A stretch of 64,000 nucleotides of DNA from Hyphomicrobiales bacterium (GTDB lineage Bacteria; Pseudomonadota; Alphaproteobacteria; Rhizobiales; Rhizobiaceae), in the NCBI GenBank assembly GCA_900472295.1, contig UCIA01000006.1:64527-128526 (forward strand), read 5' to 3'. The notes below the pieces were generated by a model. The model was not told the DNA's origin. It made no database searches and saw only the letters and a list, made by a program, of their open reading frames with translations. Positions within the stretch are counted from its first letter, which is position 1, and each line of letters begins with the position of its first letter. Below, in pieces: positions 8,361-18,309 of this stretch. A program made the translations under genes and the position numbers.

Positions 8361-9005
8361 ATGGCCAATGAAATCAAGTCTGCGCCCATCAACGAACACG
8401 GGCTGGGCGGCTATCAGCACATGCGCCGCATGGTGCTTGCCGTGCTGGTGGTGGTGCTGTTCGCAGCACTGTTGTTTGGCCAGTCGAGCTTTGCGCCGGA
8501 AACCCCGGTGCACGAATCCATCGAGATGTTCGGCGTGCTGCTGATCTTCCTCGGCATTGTCGGGCGCCTGTGGTCGACACTGTATATTGGCGGGCGCAAA
8601 TCCGCCGAAGTGGTGACCGGCGGACCGTATTCGATCACCCGCAACCCGCTCTATGTGTTCTCGACCGTGGCGGCAGCCGGCGTCGGGGCGCAGATCGGCT
8701 CGTTCTCCGGCATGATCCTGTTTGCGCTTTTGTGCGCCGGCGCCTTCCACATCGTCATCCTGCGCGAGGAACGGTACCTCAAGGAGGTGCTCGGCGCGCC
8801 CTACAAAGCCTATCTGGCGCGGGTGCCGCGTTTCTTTCCCAAACTGTCGCTGTACCAGGAAGGCGATACCGGCAGCTTCAAGCCGCGCCTCTTGCTGACC
8901 ACCTTGCTCGACGGGCTGGTGTTTCTGGTGGCGCTGCCAGTGTTCGAGACCATCGACGGAGCCCAGCAGTCGGGTATCCTGCCGGTGTTGTTCCGGCTGC
9001 CCTAA
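8361..9005 (+). CDS. ICMT-like membrane methyltransferase 2 (paralogue)
   Basis: This 214-residue protein is a close paralogue of the preceding one. Shared segments include RLWSTLYIGGRKSAEV, GPYSITRNPLYV and YKAYLARVPRFFPK, and the membrane pattern is the same. Divergence is greatest at the N-terminus and in the last 40 residues. Both copies look intact, so both are probably functional with different substrates or expression. The substrate is not known. Confidence 0.85.
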   Translation: MANEIKSAPINEHGLGGYQHMRRMVLAVLVVVLFAALLFGQSSFAPETPVHESIEMFGVLLIFLGIVGRLWSTLYIGGRKSAEVVTGGPYSITRNPLYVFSTVAAAGVGAQIGSFSGMILFALLCAGAFHIVILREERYLKEVLGAPYKAYLARVPRFFPKLSLYQEGDTGSFKPRLLLTTLLDGLVFLVALPVFETIDGAQQSGILPVLFRLP

Positions 9006-9080
9006 TCGAGGACAGAGCGTCGCAGCCCTTCGGGTGTTGCGCACGCGCCTGCTTTGCCGTATAGGACCGCCGTTCCAAGA

Positions 9081-9120
9081 AAACCGCCCGGCAGGGCATG
9101 CCGTGGCGGTTTCATTTGCT
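9081..9120 (+). terminator. Possible terminator or leader hairpin upstream of rpmI
   Basis: An 8-bp stem AAACCGCC (9081-9088) / GGCGGTTT (9105-9112) is followed by CATTTGCTTTT. It may end the ICMT transcript or act as an attenuator in the rpmI leader. Confidence 0.5.
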
Positions 9121-9188
9121 TTTCGGGCCTTGGTCCGCCCGAAGCGAACAAGAAGCGCGATTGTGCGCCACCAATACGGAGTAGCAAA

Positions 9189-9392
9189 ATGCCCAAGATG
9201 AAGACCAAATCGGCCGCCAAGAAGCGGTTCAAGATCACAGGTACGGGTAAAGTCCTGTCGGCTGCGGCCGGCAAGCGTCACGGCATGATCAAGCGTTCCA
9301 ACAAGTTCATTCGAAATGCCCGCGGCACGATGGTTCTGGCTGAACCGGATGGCAAGAAGGTCATCAAGAATTTTCTGCCGAACGGCCTCTGA
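9189..9392 (+). CDS. rpmI: 50S ribosomal protein L35
   Basis: This 67-residue, very basic protein begins [15 protein letters not shown] and ends NFLPNGL, matching L35 throughout. A GGAG site about nine bases upstream (CGGAGTAGCAAA before ATG) supports the start. The frame is open upstream, but the ribosomal protein family fixes this ATG. It is followed by rplT in the conserved order, with an 88-base gap that contains a worn palindromic repeat. Confidence 0.98.
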   Translation: MPKMKTKSAAKKRFKITGTGKVLSAAAGKRHGMIKRSNKFIRNARGTMVLAEPDGKKVIKNFLPNGL

Positions 9393-9421
9393 GGCATTCG
9401 GTCCGGACACGCATTAGTTTT

Positions 9422-9462
9422 ACGCAATTCGGAACGGAATGCCGCCAGGCACCTGGAATTGC
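9422..9462. repeat. Degenerate palindromic repeat between rpmI and rplT
   Basis: ACGCAATTC...CTGGAATTGC keeps the ends of the element seen after infC, but the middle is shortened and changed. It lies inside the rpmI-rplT transcript, just before the rplT ribosome site (AAGGAG). Confidence 0.6.
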
Positions 9463-9480
9463 TTTTAAGGAGATCATGAC

Positions 9481-9882
9481 ATGGCACGCGTAAAAAGAGG
9501 CGTCACCTCGCACGCCAAGCACAAGAAGGTCCTGAAAGCCGCGAAAGGCTTCTACGGCCGCCGCAAGAACACCATTCGCATCGCCAAGCAGGCGGTCGAA
9601 AAGTCGATGCAGTATGCGTATCGCGACCGCAAGAACCGCAAGCGCTCGTTCCGCGCGCTGTGGATCCAGCGCATCAACGCCGCGACGCACGAGCATGGCC
9701 TGACCTATGGCCGCTTCATCGACGGCCTCAACAAGTCCGGCATCGAGATCGATCGCAAGATCCTGTCCGACATGGCTATCCACGAGCCGCAGGCATTCGC
9801 CGCCCTTGTGGCCAAGGCCAAGGTCGCGCTCGAATATCTGAAGAACACCACGCCGAATGCTTTTGAAAGCGCTGTCGCCTAA
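9481..9882 (+). CDS. rplT: 50S ribosomal protein L20
   Basis: L20 binds 23S rRNA and is needed for early 50S assembly. The 133-residue protein begins [19 protein letters not shown] and has the typical [20 protein letters not shown] region. AAGGAG precedes the ATG. It follows rpmI and is closed by a strong terminator. In other bacteria L20 represses its own operon; whether the leader here supports that cannot be seen. Confidence 0.98.
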   Translation: MARVKRGVTSHAKHKKVLKAAKGFYGRRKNTIRIAKQAVEKSMQYAYRDRKNRKRSFRALWIQRINAATHEHGLTYGRFIDGLNKSGIEIDRKILSDMAIHEPQAFAALVAKAKVALEYLKNTTPNAFESAVA

Positions 9883-9921
9883 GACCAGCGCTTCCCAAGC
9901 ATTCGCAATTCTGATCTGGGG

Positions 9922-9955
9922 AACCCGCGCTGGCACGGCTGGCGCGGGTTTTTCT
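9922..9955 (+). terminator. Rho-independent terminator after rplT
   Basis: A 9-bp stem AACCCGCGC / GCGCGGGTT is followed directly by TTTCTT. It separates the ribosomal protein genes from pheS. Confidence 0.9.
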
Positions 9956-10027
9956 TATGCCTGATGTAACCAAAATGGTGACGACGAACCACAATGGTGT
10001 CGGTCGCCCGATCGAGAGAGTTTCGCC

Positions 10028-11125
10028 GTGAACGACACCGCTGGAAATCTTGAAACCCTGGAGGCCTCACTGCTTGCCGACATCGCGTCGTCTGCGGACG
10101 AGGCGGCGATCGAAGCCGTGCGCGTTGCAGCCCTCGGCAAGAAGGGCTCGGTCTCCGAAATGCTGAAGACGCTGGGCGCAATGAGCGCCGAGGAGCGCCA
10201 GGTCAAGGGCCCGGCGATCAACGGCCTGAAGAACCGCGTCACCGAGGCGCTGACGGCGCGCAAGGCCGAGCTCAGGGATGTGGCGGTCACTGCCCGGCTC
10301 GCCGCCGAGACGGTCGACGTGACGCTGCCGGTGCGGCAGTCGCCGGCCGAGCGCGGCCGCATCCATCCGATCAGCCAGGTCATCGACGAGATCGCCGCGA
10401 TCTTCGGCGATCTCGGCTTTGCCATCGCCGAAGGTCCTGACGTCGAGAGCGACTATTACAATTTCACCGCGCTGAATTTCCCCGAAGGGCACCCGGCGCG
10501 CGAGATGCATGACACCTTCTTCTTCCAGCCGGACGAGAAGGGCGAGCGCAAGCTGTTGCGCACGCACACCTCGCCCGTGCAGATCCGCACCATGGAGAAG
10601 CAGAAGCCGCCGATCCGCATCGTCATTCCCGGCAAGACCTACCGGCAGGATTCCGACGCCACCCACTCGCCGATGTTCCATCAGGTCGAGGGGCTGGTGA
10701 TCGACAAGTCGGCCAATGTCGCCAACATGAAGTGGGTGCTGGAGGAGTTCTGCAAGGCGTTCTTCGAGGTGCCGCAGGTCAAGATGCGCTTCCGGCCGTC
10801 CTTCTTCCCGTTCACCGAGCCCAGCCTCGAAGTCGACATCCAATGCGACCGCTCGCGGCCCGGCGAAGTGCGCTTCGGCGAAGGCTCCGACTGGATGGAG
10901 ATCCTCGGCTGCGGCATGGTGCACCCCAATGTGCTGCGCGCCGGTGGGCTCGACCCCGACGAGTATCAGGGCTTTGCCTGGGGCATGGGCATCGACCGCA
11001 TCGCCATGCTGAAATACGGCATGCCGGATTTGCGCGCCTTCTTCGACGCGGATGTGCGCTGGCTGTCGCATTACGGTTTCAGGCCGCTCGACATGCCGAC
11101 CCTGTTCGGAGGTCTCTCCGCATGA
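10028..11125 (+). CDS. pheS: Phenylalanine-tRNA ligase alpha subunit
   Basis: PheS is the catalytic subunit of the (alpha-beta)2 enzyme that charges tRNA-Phe. The 365-residue protein has an N-terminal coiled coil (about 1-95) and the class II catalytic core; motif 2 is near [13 protein letters not shown] (about 253-266) and motif 3 is [10 protein letters not shown] (about 319-328). The start is GTG ([13 protein letters not shown] follows). Its stop overlaps the next ATG by four bases (ATGA), so pheS, the GFA gene and pheT form one translationally coupled unit. Confidence 0.97.
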   Translation: MNDTAGNLETLEASLLADIASSADEAAIEAVRVAALGKKGSVSEMLKTLGAMSAEERQVKGPAINGLKNRVTEALTARKAELRDVAVTARLAAETVDVTLPVRQSPAERGRIHPISQVIDEIAAIFGDLGFAIAEGPDVESDYYNFTALNFPEGHPAREMHDTFFFQPDEKGERKLLRTHTSPVQIRTMEKQKPPIRIVIPGKTYRQDSDATHSPMFHQVEGLVIDKSANVANMKWVLEEFCKAFFEVPQVKMRFRPSFFPFTEPSLEVDIQCDRSRPGEVRFGEGSDWMEILGCGMVHPNVLRAGGLDPDEYQGFAWGMGIDRIAMLKYGMPDLRAFFDADVRWLSHYGFRPLDMPTLFGGLSA

Positions 11126-11556
11126 CGGCGCCGCACACCGGTGGTTGCCGCTGCGGCGCGGTGCGGTTCGAGGCCTCAGCCGAGCCGCACCATGTCAGCT
11201 ATTGCCATTGCGGCGATTGCCGGCGCGCCAGCGGTGCGCCGGTATCGGCCTTTGTCGGCTTCCTGACCGAGCAGGTGGCCTTCACCGGCAAGGCGCTGAA
11301 AATGTACGAGAACGGGCCGGCGACGCGCTCGTTCTGCGGCATTTGCGGCTCGCCGATCGCCTATGTCGATGAGCGTCTGGAAGACCATATCTATTTCATG
11401 CTCGGCGCCATGGACATGCCGGCCTATTTCCGGCCGACGCACCATGCCTATGTGCGCGAGCAGCTGCCTTTCCTGCATATGCCCGACGATTTGCCGCGCC
11501 ATTTGAAGACAAGCGTGCCCAGACCTGACGGGTACAGACAAAACGGAACACAGTGA
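11122..11556 (+). CDS. GFA-fold (glutathione-dependent formaldehyde-activating enzyme-like) protein
   Basis: This 144-residue zinc protein has the cysteine pattern of the GFA family: GGCRCGAV (C9, C11), YCHCGDCRR and SFCGICGSP. Family members bind two zinc ions; the founding Gfa is linked to glutathione and formaldehyde, but most homologues have no proven reaction. It overlaps pheS by ATGA at its start and its stop (TGA) overlaps the pheT ATG by one base. The role in a pheST operon is unknown. Confidence 0.88.
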   Translation: MTAPHTGGCRCGAVRFEASAEPHHVSYCHCGDCRRASGAPVSAFVGFLTEQVAFTGKALKMYENGPATRSFCGICGSPIAYVDERLEDHIYFMLGAMDMPAYFRPTHHAYVREQLPFLHMPDDLPRHLKTSVPRPDGYRQNGTQ

Positions 11557-13964
11557 TGAAACTCACCCTTTCCTGGCTCAAGGATCATCTGGAGACCGAC
11601 GCCACGCTCGACGAGATCGTCGAGCGGCTGACCTCGATCGGCCTCGAAGTCGAGCATGTCGACGACAAGGCCAGCCTGAAGCCCTTCGTCATCGCCAAGG
11701 TGCTGACGGCGGTGCAGCATCCCGACGCCGACCGGCTGCGGGTGCTGACCGTCGACACCGGCGACGGCAAGCCGCCGGTTCAAGTCGTCTGTGGGGCACC
11801 GAATGCCCGCGCCGGCCTGATCGGCGCCTTCGCCGCGCCCGGCACCTATGTGCCCGGCATCGACGTGACGCTGACCGTCGGCAAGATCCGCGGTGTCGAA
11901 AGCCATGGCATGATGTGCTCGGAGCGCGAGTTGGAGCTGTCGGACGAGCATAATGGCATCATCGACCTGCCCGAGGATGCGCCGGTCGGCACCAGCTTCG
12001 CCGCCTACGCGCATCTCGATGATCCGGTCATCGAGATCAATCTGACGCCGAACCGTCCCGACGCGACCAGCGTCTACGGCATTGCCCGCGACCTCGCGGC
12101 AAGCGGGCTCGGCACGCTGAAGACAGCGCCGGTCGAGACTATCCCCGGCAAGGGCGAGACGCCGGTCAAGGTAACGATCGAGGCGCCGGAGCTCTGCCCC
12201 GGTTTCGCGCTGCGCCTGGTGAAGGGCGTGAAGAACGGCCCGTCGCCGAAATGGCTGCAGCAGCGGCTGATCGCCATCGGCTTGCGTCCGATCAGCGCGC
12301 TGGTCGACATCACCAACTACGTCACTTTCGACCGTGGCCGGCCGCTGCACGTGTTCGATGCGAAGAAGGTCGCCGGCAATCTCGTGGTGCGGCGCGCGCG
12401 CGACGGCGAGAAGGTGATGGCGCTGGACGGGCGCGAATACACGCTGACGCCGCAGATGTGCGTCATCGCCGATGACAATGGCGTCGAATCGATCGCCGGC
12501 GTCATGGGCGGCGAGCATTCCGGCTGCGACGAGAACACCACGGATGTGCTGATCGAATCGGCCCTTTGGGACCCGATCACCACGGCCCGCACCGGCCGTA
12601 CGCTCGGCATCATCACCGATGCCCGCTACCGCTTCGAGCGCGGCGTCGATCCTGAATTCATGGTGCCCGGCGTCGAGCTGGCGACGAAGCTGGTGCTGGA
12701 GTTCTGCGGCGGCGAGCCGGCGGAAACCGAGGTCGTCGGCTATGCCGGACACACGCCGAAGATCGTGTCGTTCCCGCTGTCGGAAGTTAAGCGTCTGACC
12801 GGCATCGAAGTGCCGAAGGCCGAAAGCCTCGATATCCTGTCGCGCCTCGGCTTCAAGCCGCAGGGCTCGGGCGAGGTCGTCAATGTCGCGGTGCCGTCCT
12901 GGCGCCCCGACGTCGATGGCAAGGCCGACCTGGTCGAGGAAGTCATGCGCATTCACGGTGTCGACAACATCGCACCACAGCCGCTCGGCGCCCATGACGC
13001 GGTCAATTCCAAGATCCTGACGACGCTGCAGGTCCGCACCCGCACAGCCAAGCGCTCGCTTGCCGTGCGCGGCATGCTGGAGGCTGTTACCTGGTCGTTC
13101 ATTCCGGCCAGGCACGCCGAGCTGTTCGGCGGCGGCCAGACCGCGCTGAAGCTCGCCAACCCGATCGCTGCCGACATGTCCGACATGCGGCCCTCGCTGT
13201 TGCCCGGGCTGATTTCCGCCGCGCAGCGCAATGCCGACAAGGGCATTGGCGATGTCGCGCTGTTCGAAGTGTCAGGCACCTATGAAGGCGACGGCCCCGA
13301 CCAGCAACGGCGCGTTGCCGCCGGCGTGCGCCGTGGCACGGCAAAGCTCGAAGGTTCCGGCCGCAGTTGGGCCGGCAACGCAGGCCCGGTTGGCGTGTTC
13401 GACGCCAAGGCCGATGCGATCGCAGCGCTCGAAGCCTGCGGCGCGCCGGTCGACCGGCTGCAGATCGAGCCCGGCGGCCCGGCCTGGTATCATCCCGGCC
13501 GCTCCGGCACGATCAAGCTCGGGCCGAAAACAGTGCTAGGCACATTCGGCGAATTCCACCCGAAGACGTTGGAGGTGCTCGACGTTTCCGGCCCGATCTG
13601 CGGCTTCGAGGTCTATATCGACGCCGTGCCGGAGCCGAAGGCCAAGCCGACGAAAACCAAGCCGAAGCTCGAGCTGTCCGCCTTCCAGGCGGTGAAGCGC
13701 GACTTTGCTTTCGTCGTCGACAAGACGGTGGAGGCCGGCACGCTGGTGCGGGCAGCGCTCGCCGCCGACAAGAAGCTGGTCACCGGCGTCTCGGTGTTCG
13801 ACGTTTTCGAAGGCGCTTCACTTGGCACGGCCAAGAAGTCGATCGCCATCGAAGTCTCGATCCAGCCGGTCGAAAAGACGCTGACCGACGAGGATTTCGA
13901 GGCGCTGGCCAAGCGCATCGTCGACAATGTCGGCAAGCAGACGGGCGGCGTGCTGAGGACGTAA
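11556..13964 (+). CDS. pheT: Phenylalanine-tRNA ligase beta subunit
   Basis: PheT binds tRNA-Phe and carries the editing site. The 802-residue length is standard. The N-terminal tRNA-binding domain (about 39-150) includes VVCGAPNAR, the B3/B4 editing and B5 domains follow, and a FDX-ACB anticodon-binding domain ends the protein from about 708 ([15 protein letters not shown]). ATG at 11556 ([12 protein letters not shown]) is preferred over the GTG one codon earlier because it matches the family N-terminus. Confidence 0.97.
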   Translation: MKLTLSWLKDHLETDATLDEIVERLTSIGLEVEHVDDKASLKPFVIAKVLTAVQHPDADRLRVLTVDTGDGKPPVQVVCGAPNARAGLIGAFAAPGTYVPGIDVTLTVGKIRGVESHGMMCSERELELSDEHNGIIDLPEDAPVGTSFAAYAHLDDPVIEINLTPNRPDATSVYGIARDLAASGLGTLKTAPVETIPGKGETPVKVTIEAPELCPGFALRLVKGVKNGPSPKWLQQRLIAIGLRPISALVDITNYVTFDRGRPLHVFDAKKVAGNLVVRRARDGEKVMALDGREYTLTPQMCVIADDNGVESIAGVMGGEHSGCDENTTDVLIESALWDPITTARTGRTLGIITDARYRFERGVDPEFMVPGVELATKLVLEFCGGEPAETEVVGYAGHTPKIVSFPLSEVKRLTGIEVPKAESLDILSRLGFKPQGSGEVVNVAVPSWRPDVDGKADLVEEVMRIHGVDNIAPQPLGAHDAVNSKILTTLQVRTRTAKRSLAVRGMLEAVTWSFIPARHAELFGGGQTALKLANPIAADMSDMRPSLLPGLISAAQRNADKGIGDVALFEVSGTYEGDGPDQQRRVAAGVRRGTAKLEGSGRSWAGNAGPVGVFDAKADAIAALEACGAPVDRLQIEPGGPAWYHPGRSGTIKLGPKTVLGTFGEFHPKTLEVLDVSGPICGFEVYIDAVPEPKAKPTKTKPKLELSAFQAVKRDFAFVVDKTVEAGTLVRAALAADKKLVTGVSVFDVFEGASLGTAKKSIAIEVSIQPVEKTLTDEDFEALAKRIVDNVGKQTGGVLRT

Positions 13965-14004
13965 AGGGATTGCGGAGGCCTGGCGAATCGCCCTCCAAAG
14001 GGCG

Positions 14005-14607
14005 ATGGACCATCTGCGCTATTCCGGTCTCCCGTTCGAAGCCCAGCGCGAAGCGTTCTTCGCCATCGTGTCGGCCGACCCGCTGGTCCGCGACGCGCTG
14101 GCGCGGGCACGCTCGCTGGCGCTGCCGGACTGGCTGGTGGTGTCCGGCGCGCTTTACAACAGCGTCTGGAACCATCTTGCCGGCAAGCCTTCGGGCTACG
14201 GCATCAAGGACGTTGATCTTTTCTACTTCGATGACAGCGATCTGTCCTACGAGGCCGAAGACGCGGTGATCCGCCGGGCAGCAGCGCATTTCGAGGGGCT
14301 GGCGTTGCCAGTCGAGGTGCGCAACCAGGCGCGGGTGCATCTGTGGTATCCGCAGAAATTCGGCCAGCCCTGCCCGCGCTATACGAGTTCCAGCGAGTCG
14401 GTCAGCTATTTTGCCTCGAAGACACATGCGGTCGGGGTTCGGTACGATGCCGGCGGGCAGCTGGAGTTGGTGGCGCCGTTCGGGCTGGATGATATGTTTT
14501 CGTTCCGCATTGCGCCGAACCGGGTGACGGATAACCAGCGCACGCATGAGGCGAAGGGGGCGCGGGCGAAGGAGTGCTGGCCGGAGATTACGGTGGTGGG
14601 GTGGTAG
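14005..14607 (+). CDS. Nucleotidyltransferase-family protein (COG3575/DUF925 type)
   Basis: This 200-residue protein resembles the small alphaproteobacterial nucleotidyltransferase-like family. It contains a nucleotidyltransferase-type acidic motif KDVDLFYFDDSDLSYE (about 69-84), followed by a helical half with HLWYPQKFGQ and FGLDDMFSFRI. The substrate is unknown. It begins 40 bases after pheT and may be co-transcribed. It is followed by a large inverted repeat. Confidence 0.78.
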   Translation: MDHLRYSGLPFEAQREAFFAIVSADPLVRDALARARSLALPDWLVVSGALYNSVWNHLAGKPSGYGIKDVDLFYFDDSDLSYEAEDAVIRRAAAHFEGLALPVEVRNQARVHLWYPQKFGQPCPRYTSSSESVSYFASKTHAVGVRYDAGGQLELVAPFGLDDMFSFRIAPNRVTDNQRTHEAKGARAKECWPEITVVGW

Positions 14608-14628
14608 TAAGGTCGAAGTCGGCGCGAG

Positions 14629-14787
14629 GCACCCCCCTCTGCCCTGCCGGGCATCTCCCCCTCAAGGGGGGAGATGGCAGCTTGGGCGCTGGCGCTCTTC
14701 CTTGCAATGTCGGCGATAAGCGAAAGCGCCGATGACATCTAATCTCCCCTTTGAGGGGGAGATGTCCGGCAGGACAGAGGGGGGTGC
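14629..14787. repeat. Large intergenic inverted repeat
   Basis: Two arms of about 45 bases, both starting GCACCCCCCTCTG at their outer ends and running through a CATCTCCCCCTCAA-type core, face each other around a unique centre of about 70 bases. This is the mosaic palindromic type common in Mesorhizobium intergenic regions. The arms differ at a few bases. It fills most of the 241-base gap after the nucleotidyltransferase gene. Confidence 0.85.
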
Positions 14788-14848
14788 TTCGCGCTAACGC
14801 CTAACAACAAGAAGGGGCGCCGAAGCGCCCCGTCAGCAGATTGCTTGT

Positions 14849-15844
<996 letters not shown>

Positions 15845-15924
15845 GACGCGTCTCCTTGTTGCGATGAGGGAGAGATAGCGCCTTGCCTTATGTTCGATAA
15901 TTGGCTGTCCTTCGCACGGGCTGT

Positions 15925-15937
15925 TCTATAAAATAGA
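15925..15937. promoter_or_regulatory. Candidate LysR operator (T-N11-A dyad)
   Basis: TCTAT-AAA-ATAGA is a perfect dyad of the T-N11-A type, three bases before the LysR ATG at 15941 and in the divergent gap shared with the aldo/keto reductase. It fits an autoregulatory site. Binding is inferred. Confidence 0.55.
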
Positions 15938-15940
15938 TCA

Positions 15941-16831
15941 ATGAACCGAGCGCATCTTTCTCAACTGGCTGTACTGGCAACAGTCGCCCAATGCGGCAGT
16001 TTTCGCGGCGCCGCGCGAGAACTGGCCATCGCGCCCTCGGCGGTCAGCCACGCCGTCTCCAGCCTGGAGGCGCGGCTCGGCGTGCGGTTGCTGGCGCGCA
16101 GCACGCGCAGCGTGGCGCCGACCGAGGAGGGCGCGCAATTGCTCGAACGGCTGCGGCCGGCGCTCTCGGAGATCGATCTGGCGCTGGAAACGGCGGTCGA
16201 GGCGCGCGACCGGCCGGCCGGCAATCTGCGGCTGACCGTGCCGCGCACCGCGGCCCACCTTACGCTGACGCCCAGACTCGGCGGCTTTGCCGCGGCCTAT
16301 CCCGAGATTGTGCTGGAGATCGTTATCGAGGATCGCTTCACCGATGTCGTCGAGGGCGGCTTCGATGCCGGCGTGCGGCTCGGCGAGAGCCTGCAGCCCG
16401 ACATGATCGCGGTGCGCATCGGCCCCAGCATTCGCGGCGCCGTCGTCGCCGCACCATCCTATTTCGAGACCATGCCGAAGCCGCGCCATCCACGCGATCT
16501 TGCCGATCACCGCTGCATCCGCTTCCGCTTTTCCAGCGGCATTCTTTACCGCTGGGAATTCGAGAAGGATGGCGAAGCGATCGAAATCGCCGCACAAGGG
16601 CCGATAATCCTCGACGAGGACCATCTGATCGCCCAGGCGGCGGTCGACGGCGCCGGGCTCGCTTTCGTCTTCGAGGAGTATGTCCGCGCGTCGCTTGCCG
16701 ACGGAAGGCTGGTCCGCGTTCTGGAAGACTGGTGCCCGCCCTTCGACGGCTTCTTCGTCTACTACCCCAGCCGCCGCCAAATGCGTCCGGCGTTGCGAGC
16801 GTTTGTGGATTTCTTCAAGGTGGGTGGTTAG
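15941..16831 (+). CDS. LysR-family transcriptional regulator
   Basis: This 296-residue LysR regulator has its helix-turn-helix at about residues 18-38 (FRGAARELAIAPSAVSHAVS) and a typical substrate-binding domain, of the CrgA-like group often found beside aldo/keto reductases and quinone reductases. It is divergent from the aldo/keto reductase gene and has a T-N11-A dyad directly before its start, which suggests that it controls itself and that gene. Confidence 0.92.
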   Translation: MNRAHLSQLAVLATVAQCGSFRGAARELAIAPSAVSHAVSSLEARLGVRLLARSTRSVAPTEEGAQLLERLRPALSEIDLALETAVEARDRPAGNLRLTVPRTAAHLTLTPRLGGFAAAYPEIVLEIVIEDRFTDVVEGGFDAGVRLGESLQPDMIAVRIGPSIRGAVVAAPSYFETMPKPRHPRDLADHRCIRFRFSSGILYRWEFEKDGEAIEIAAQGPIILDEDHLIAQAAVDGAGLAFVFEEYVRASLADGRLVRVLEDWCPPFDGFFVYYPSRRQMRPALRAFVDFFKVGG

Positions 16832-16840
16832 GAGCGCGAT

Positions 16841-16978
16841 CACCCTCCCCCTTGTGGGGAGGGTCGGCTCGCAGTCGTAGCGAAGCGGAGATTGCGAGAC
16901 GGGGTGGAGGTTGCGCCCTACGAGGACCCCCACCCCGATCCGCTACGCGGATCGACCCTCCCCACAAGGGGGAGGGTG
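16841..16978. repeat. Intergenic inverted repeat with CACCCTCCCCC arms
   Basis: The arms CACCCTCCCCCTTGTGGGGA at the left and its complement at the right flank a centre that holds a second dyad (GATCCGCTACGCGGATC). It is a different family from the element at 14629. It lies between the LysR gene and the cytochrome b561 gene. Confidence 0.85.
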
Positions 16979-17011
16979 GAAGAAAGCCCACCCGGCATTC
17001 GTTCACCAATC

Positions 17012-17590
17012 ATGCCGACACCGATCACCAACTCTCCAACCCGCTACGGCTGGGTCGCAATCCTCCTCCACTGGCTGATCGGCATCATCTTCATTGGCCA
17101 GTTCGGGCTCGGCTTCATCATGGTGCGGATCGAAAGCCAGCGCACCGCTTTCGAACTGATCCAGCTGCACAAATCCTTCGGCTTCCTGCTGCTTGGCCTC
17201 ATCATCCTGCGCATCGCCTGGCGGCTCGGCAATACCGCACCTGCTCTGCCGGCCTCGGTCGGAAGCCTGGAGCGTCGCACCGCGCCGCTGGCGCATCTTG
17301 CGCTTTATGCCTTCCAGCTCGCCCTGCCGCTGTCGGGCTGGGCGCTGGTTTCGGTGTCGATGCTGGAGATCCCCACCATGCCGTTCAACCTGTTCGTGAT
17401 GCCCAATTTGCCGCTCGGCCTGTCCGATGCGGCGGAGGGTTTTTGGGCCGCCGCGCACTGGTATCTCGCCTACGCCGGCGCCGCACTCGTCGCGCTGCAT
17501 GCGCTGGCGGCACTGCGCCATCATTTCTGGCTGCGTGACAGCGTGCTCACGCGCATGATCACGCCTTCGTCAGCGCGCGACATGGAATAG
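17012..17590 (+). CDS. Cytochrome b561-family protein
   Basis: This 192-residue four-helix membrane protein fits the bacterial cytochrome b561 (CybB) family. Candidate haem-ligand histidines lie in ILLHWLIG, QLHKSFG, AAHWYLAY and ALHALAALRHHF. It would move electrons between quinol and a periplasmic or membrane partner. The chosen ATG starts MPTPITNSPTRYGW. The YceI gene follows 66 bases downstream, a pairing seen in many proteobacteria, where YceI may carry an isoprenoid or quinone-like lipid. Confidence 0.9.
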   Translation: MPTPITNSPTRYGWVAILLHWLIGIIFIGQFGLGFIMVRIESQRTAFELIQLHKSFGFLLLGLIILRIAWRLGNTAPALPASVGSLERRTAPLAHLALYAFQLALPLSGWALVSVSMLEIPTMPFNLFVMPNLPLGLSDAAEGFWAAAHWYLAYAGAALVALHALAALRHHFWLRDSVLTRMITPSSARDME

Positions 17591-17656
17591 GGCGCGCAGC
17601 GCATTCGTTATGAAAGTGAGGGCACAGGGCTTGCCTGAGCCAGAAGGACAAAACCC

Positions 17657-18232
17657 ATGTATGCTCGCATCTTCGGATTGGCGGCTGTCGCCGCTTGCCT
17701 TGCCATGCCTGTATCCGCCGCTGTGGACCTCGGCGGCGCCGCCGGCAGCTACACGGTCAACCCGGCCAGCTCCAGCATTCGCTTTTCCATCGGCAAGGTC
17801 GGTGGCGGCGGGCTCGACGGCGCCTTTGGCCGCTTCAAGGGCTCGATCCGCATCGACAACAGCGATGTCGGGCGCTCCCAGGTCAACTTCACCATCTATC
17901 CCGACAGTGTCGGCACCGGCCAGGGCCGCATCGACGCCTTCCTGCGCTCCGACGCGGTGTTCGACGTGGCCAACAGTCCCGAAATCCAGTTCCGCTCGAC
18001 CAGCGTGACCCGCACCAGCGACACCACGGCGCTGATCAGCGGCCGGCTGACGGCGCGCGGCAAGACGTTTGCGGAGAAGTTCACCGCCGAGTTGGGCGGG
18101 CTGAAGGGCGGCACGATCAAATTCCACGTCACCGGCAAGGTGCTGCGCTCCCGCTACGGCATGGATGTCGGCACGCCGATCTATTCCAACATCGTCGACT
18201 TCGACATGACGCTGACGGGGAAGCGGGGTTAG
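17657..18232 (+). CDS. YceI-family periplasmic protein
   Basis: This 191-residue protein has a signal peptide (about 1-21, MYARIFGLAAVAACLAMPVS then AA) and a YceI lipocalin-like beta barrel from about 30 on (YTVNPASSSIRFSIGKVGGG). Family members bind long isoprenoids in the periplasm. Its position directly after the b561 gene supports a joint role with that redox protein. No missing elements are seen. Confidence 0.92.
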   Translation: MYARIFGLAAVAACLAMPVSAAVDLGGAAGSYTVNPASSSIRFSIGKVGGGGLDGAFGRFKGSIRIDNSDVGRSQVNFTIYPDSVGTGQGRIDAFLRSDAVFDVANSPEIQFRSTSVTRTSDTTALISGRLTARGKTFAEKFTAELGGLKGGTIKFHVTGKVLRSRYGMDVGTPIYSNIVDFDMTLTGKRG

Positions 18233-18309
18233 CAGGACCAGCTATCCGCATTGGCTTTTCTCCTGAACTAGGGCAAACCTCCCAGATGTAATCGCTAGGG
18301 AGAAGCTTG

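Noticed and set aside
11448-13115. A 555-codon open frame antisense to pheT
   Set aside because: It lies opposite a clear pheT gene and its composition (rich in Arg, Asp, His, Gly) is what high-GC coding DNA gives on the other strand.
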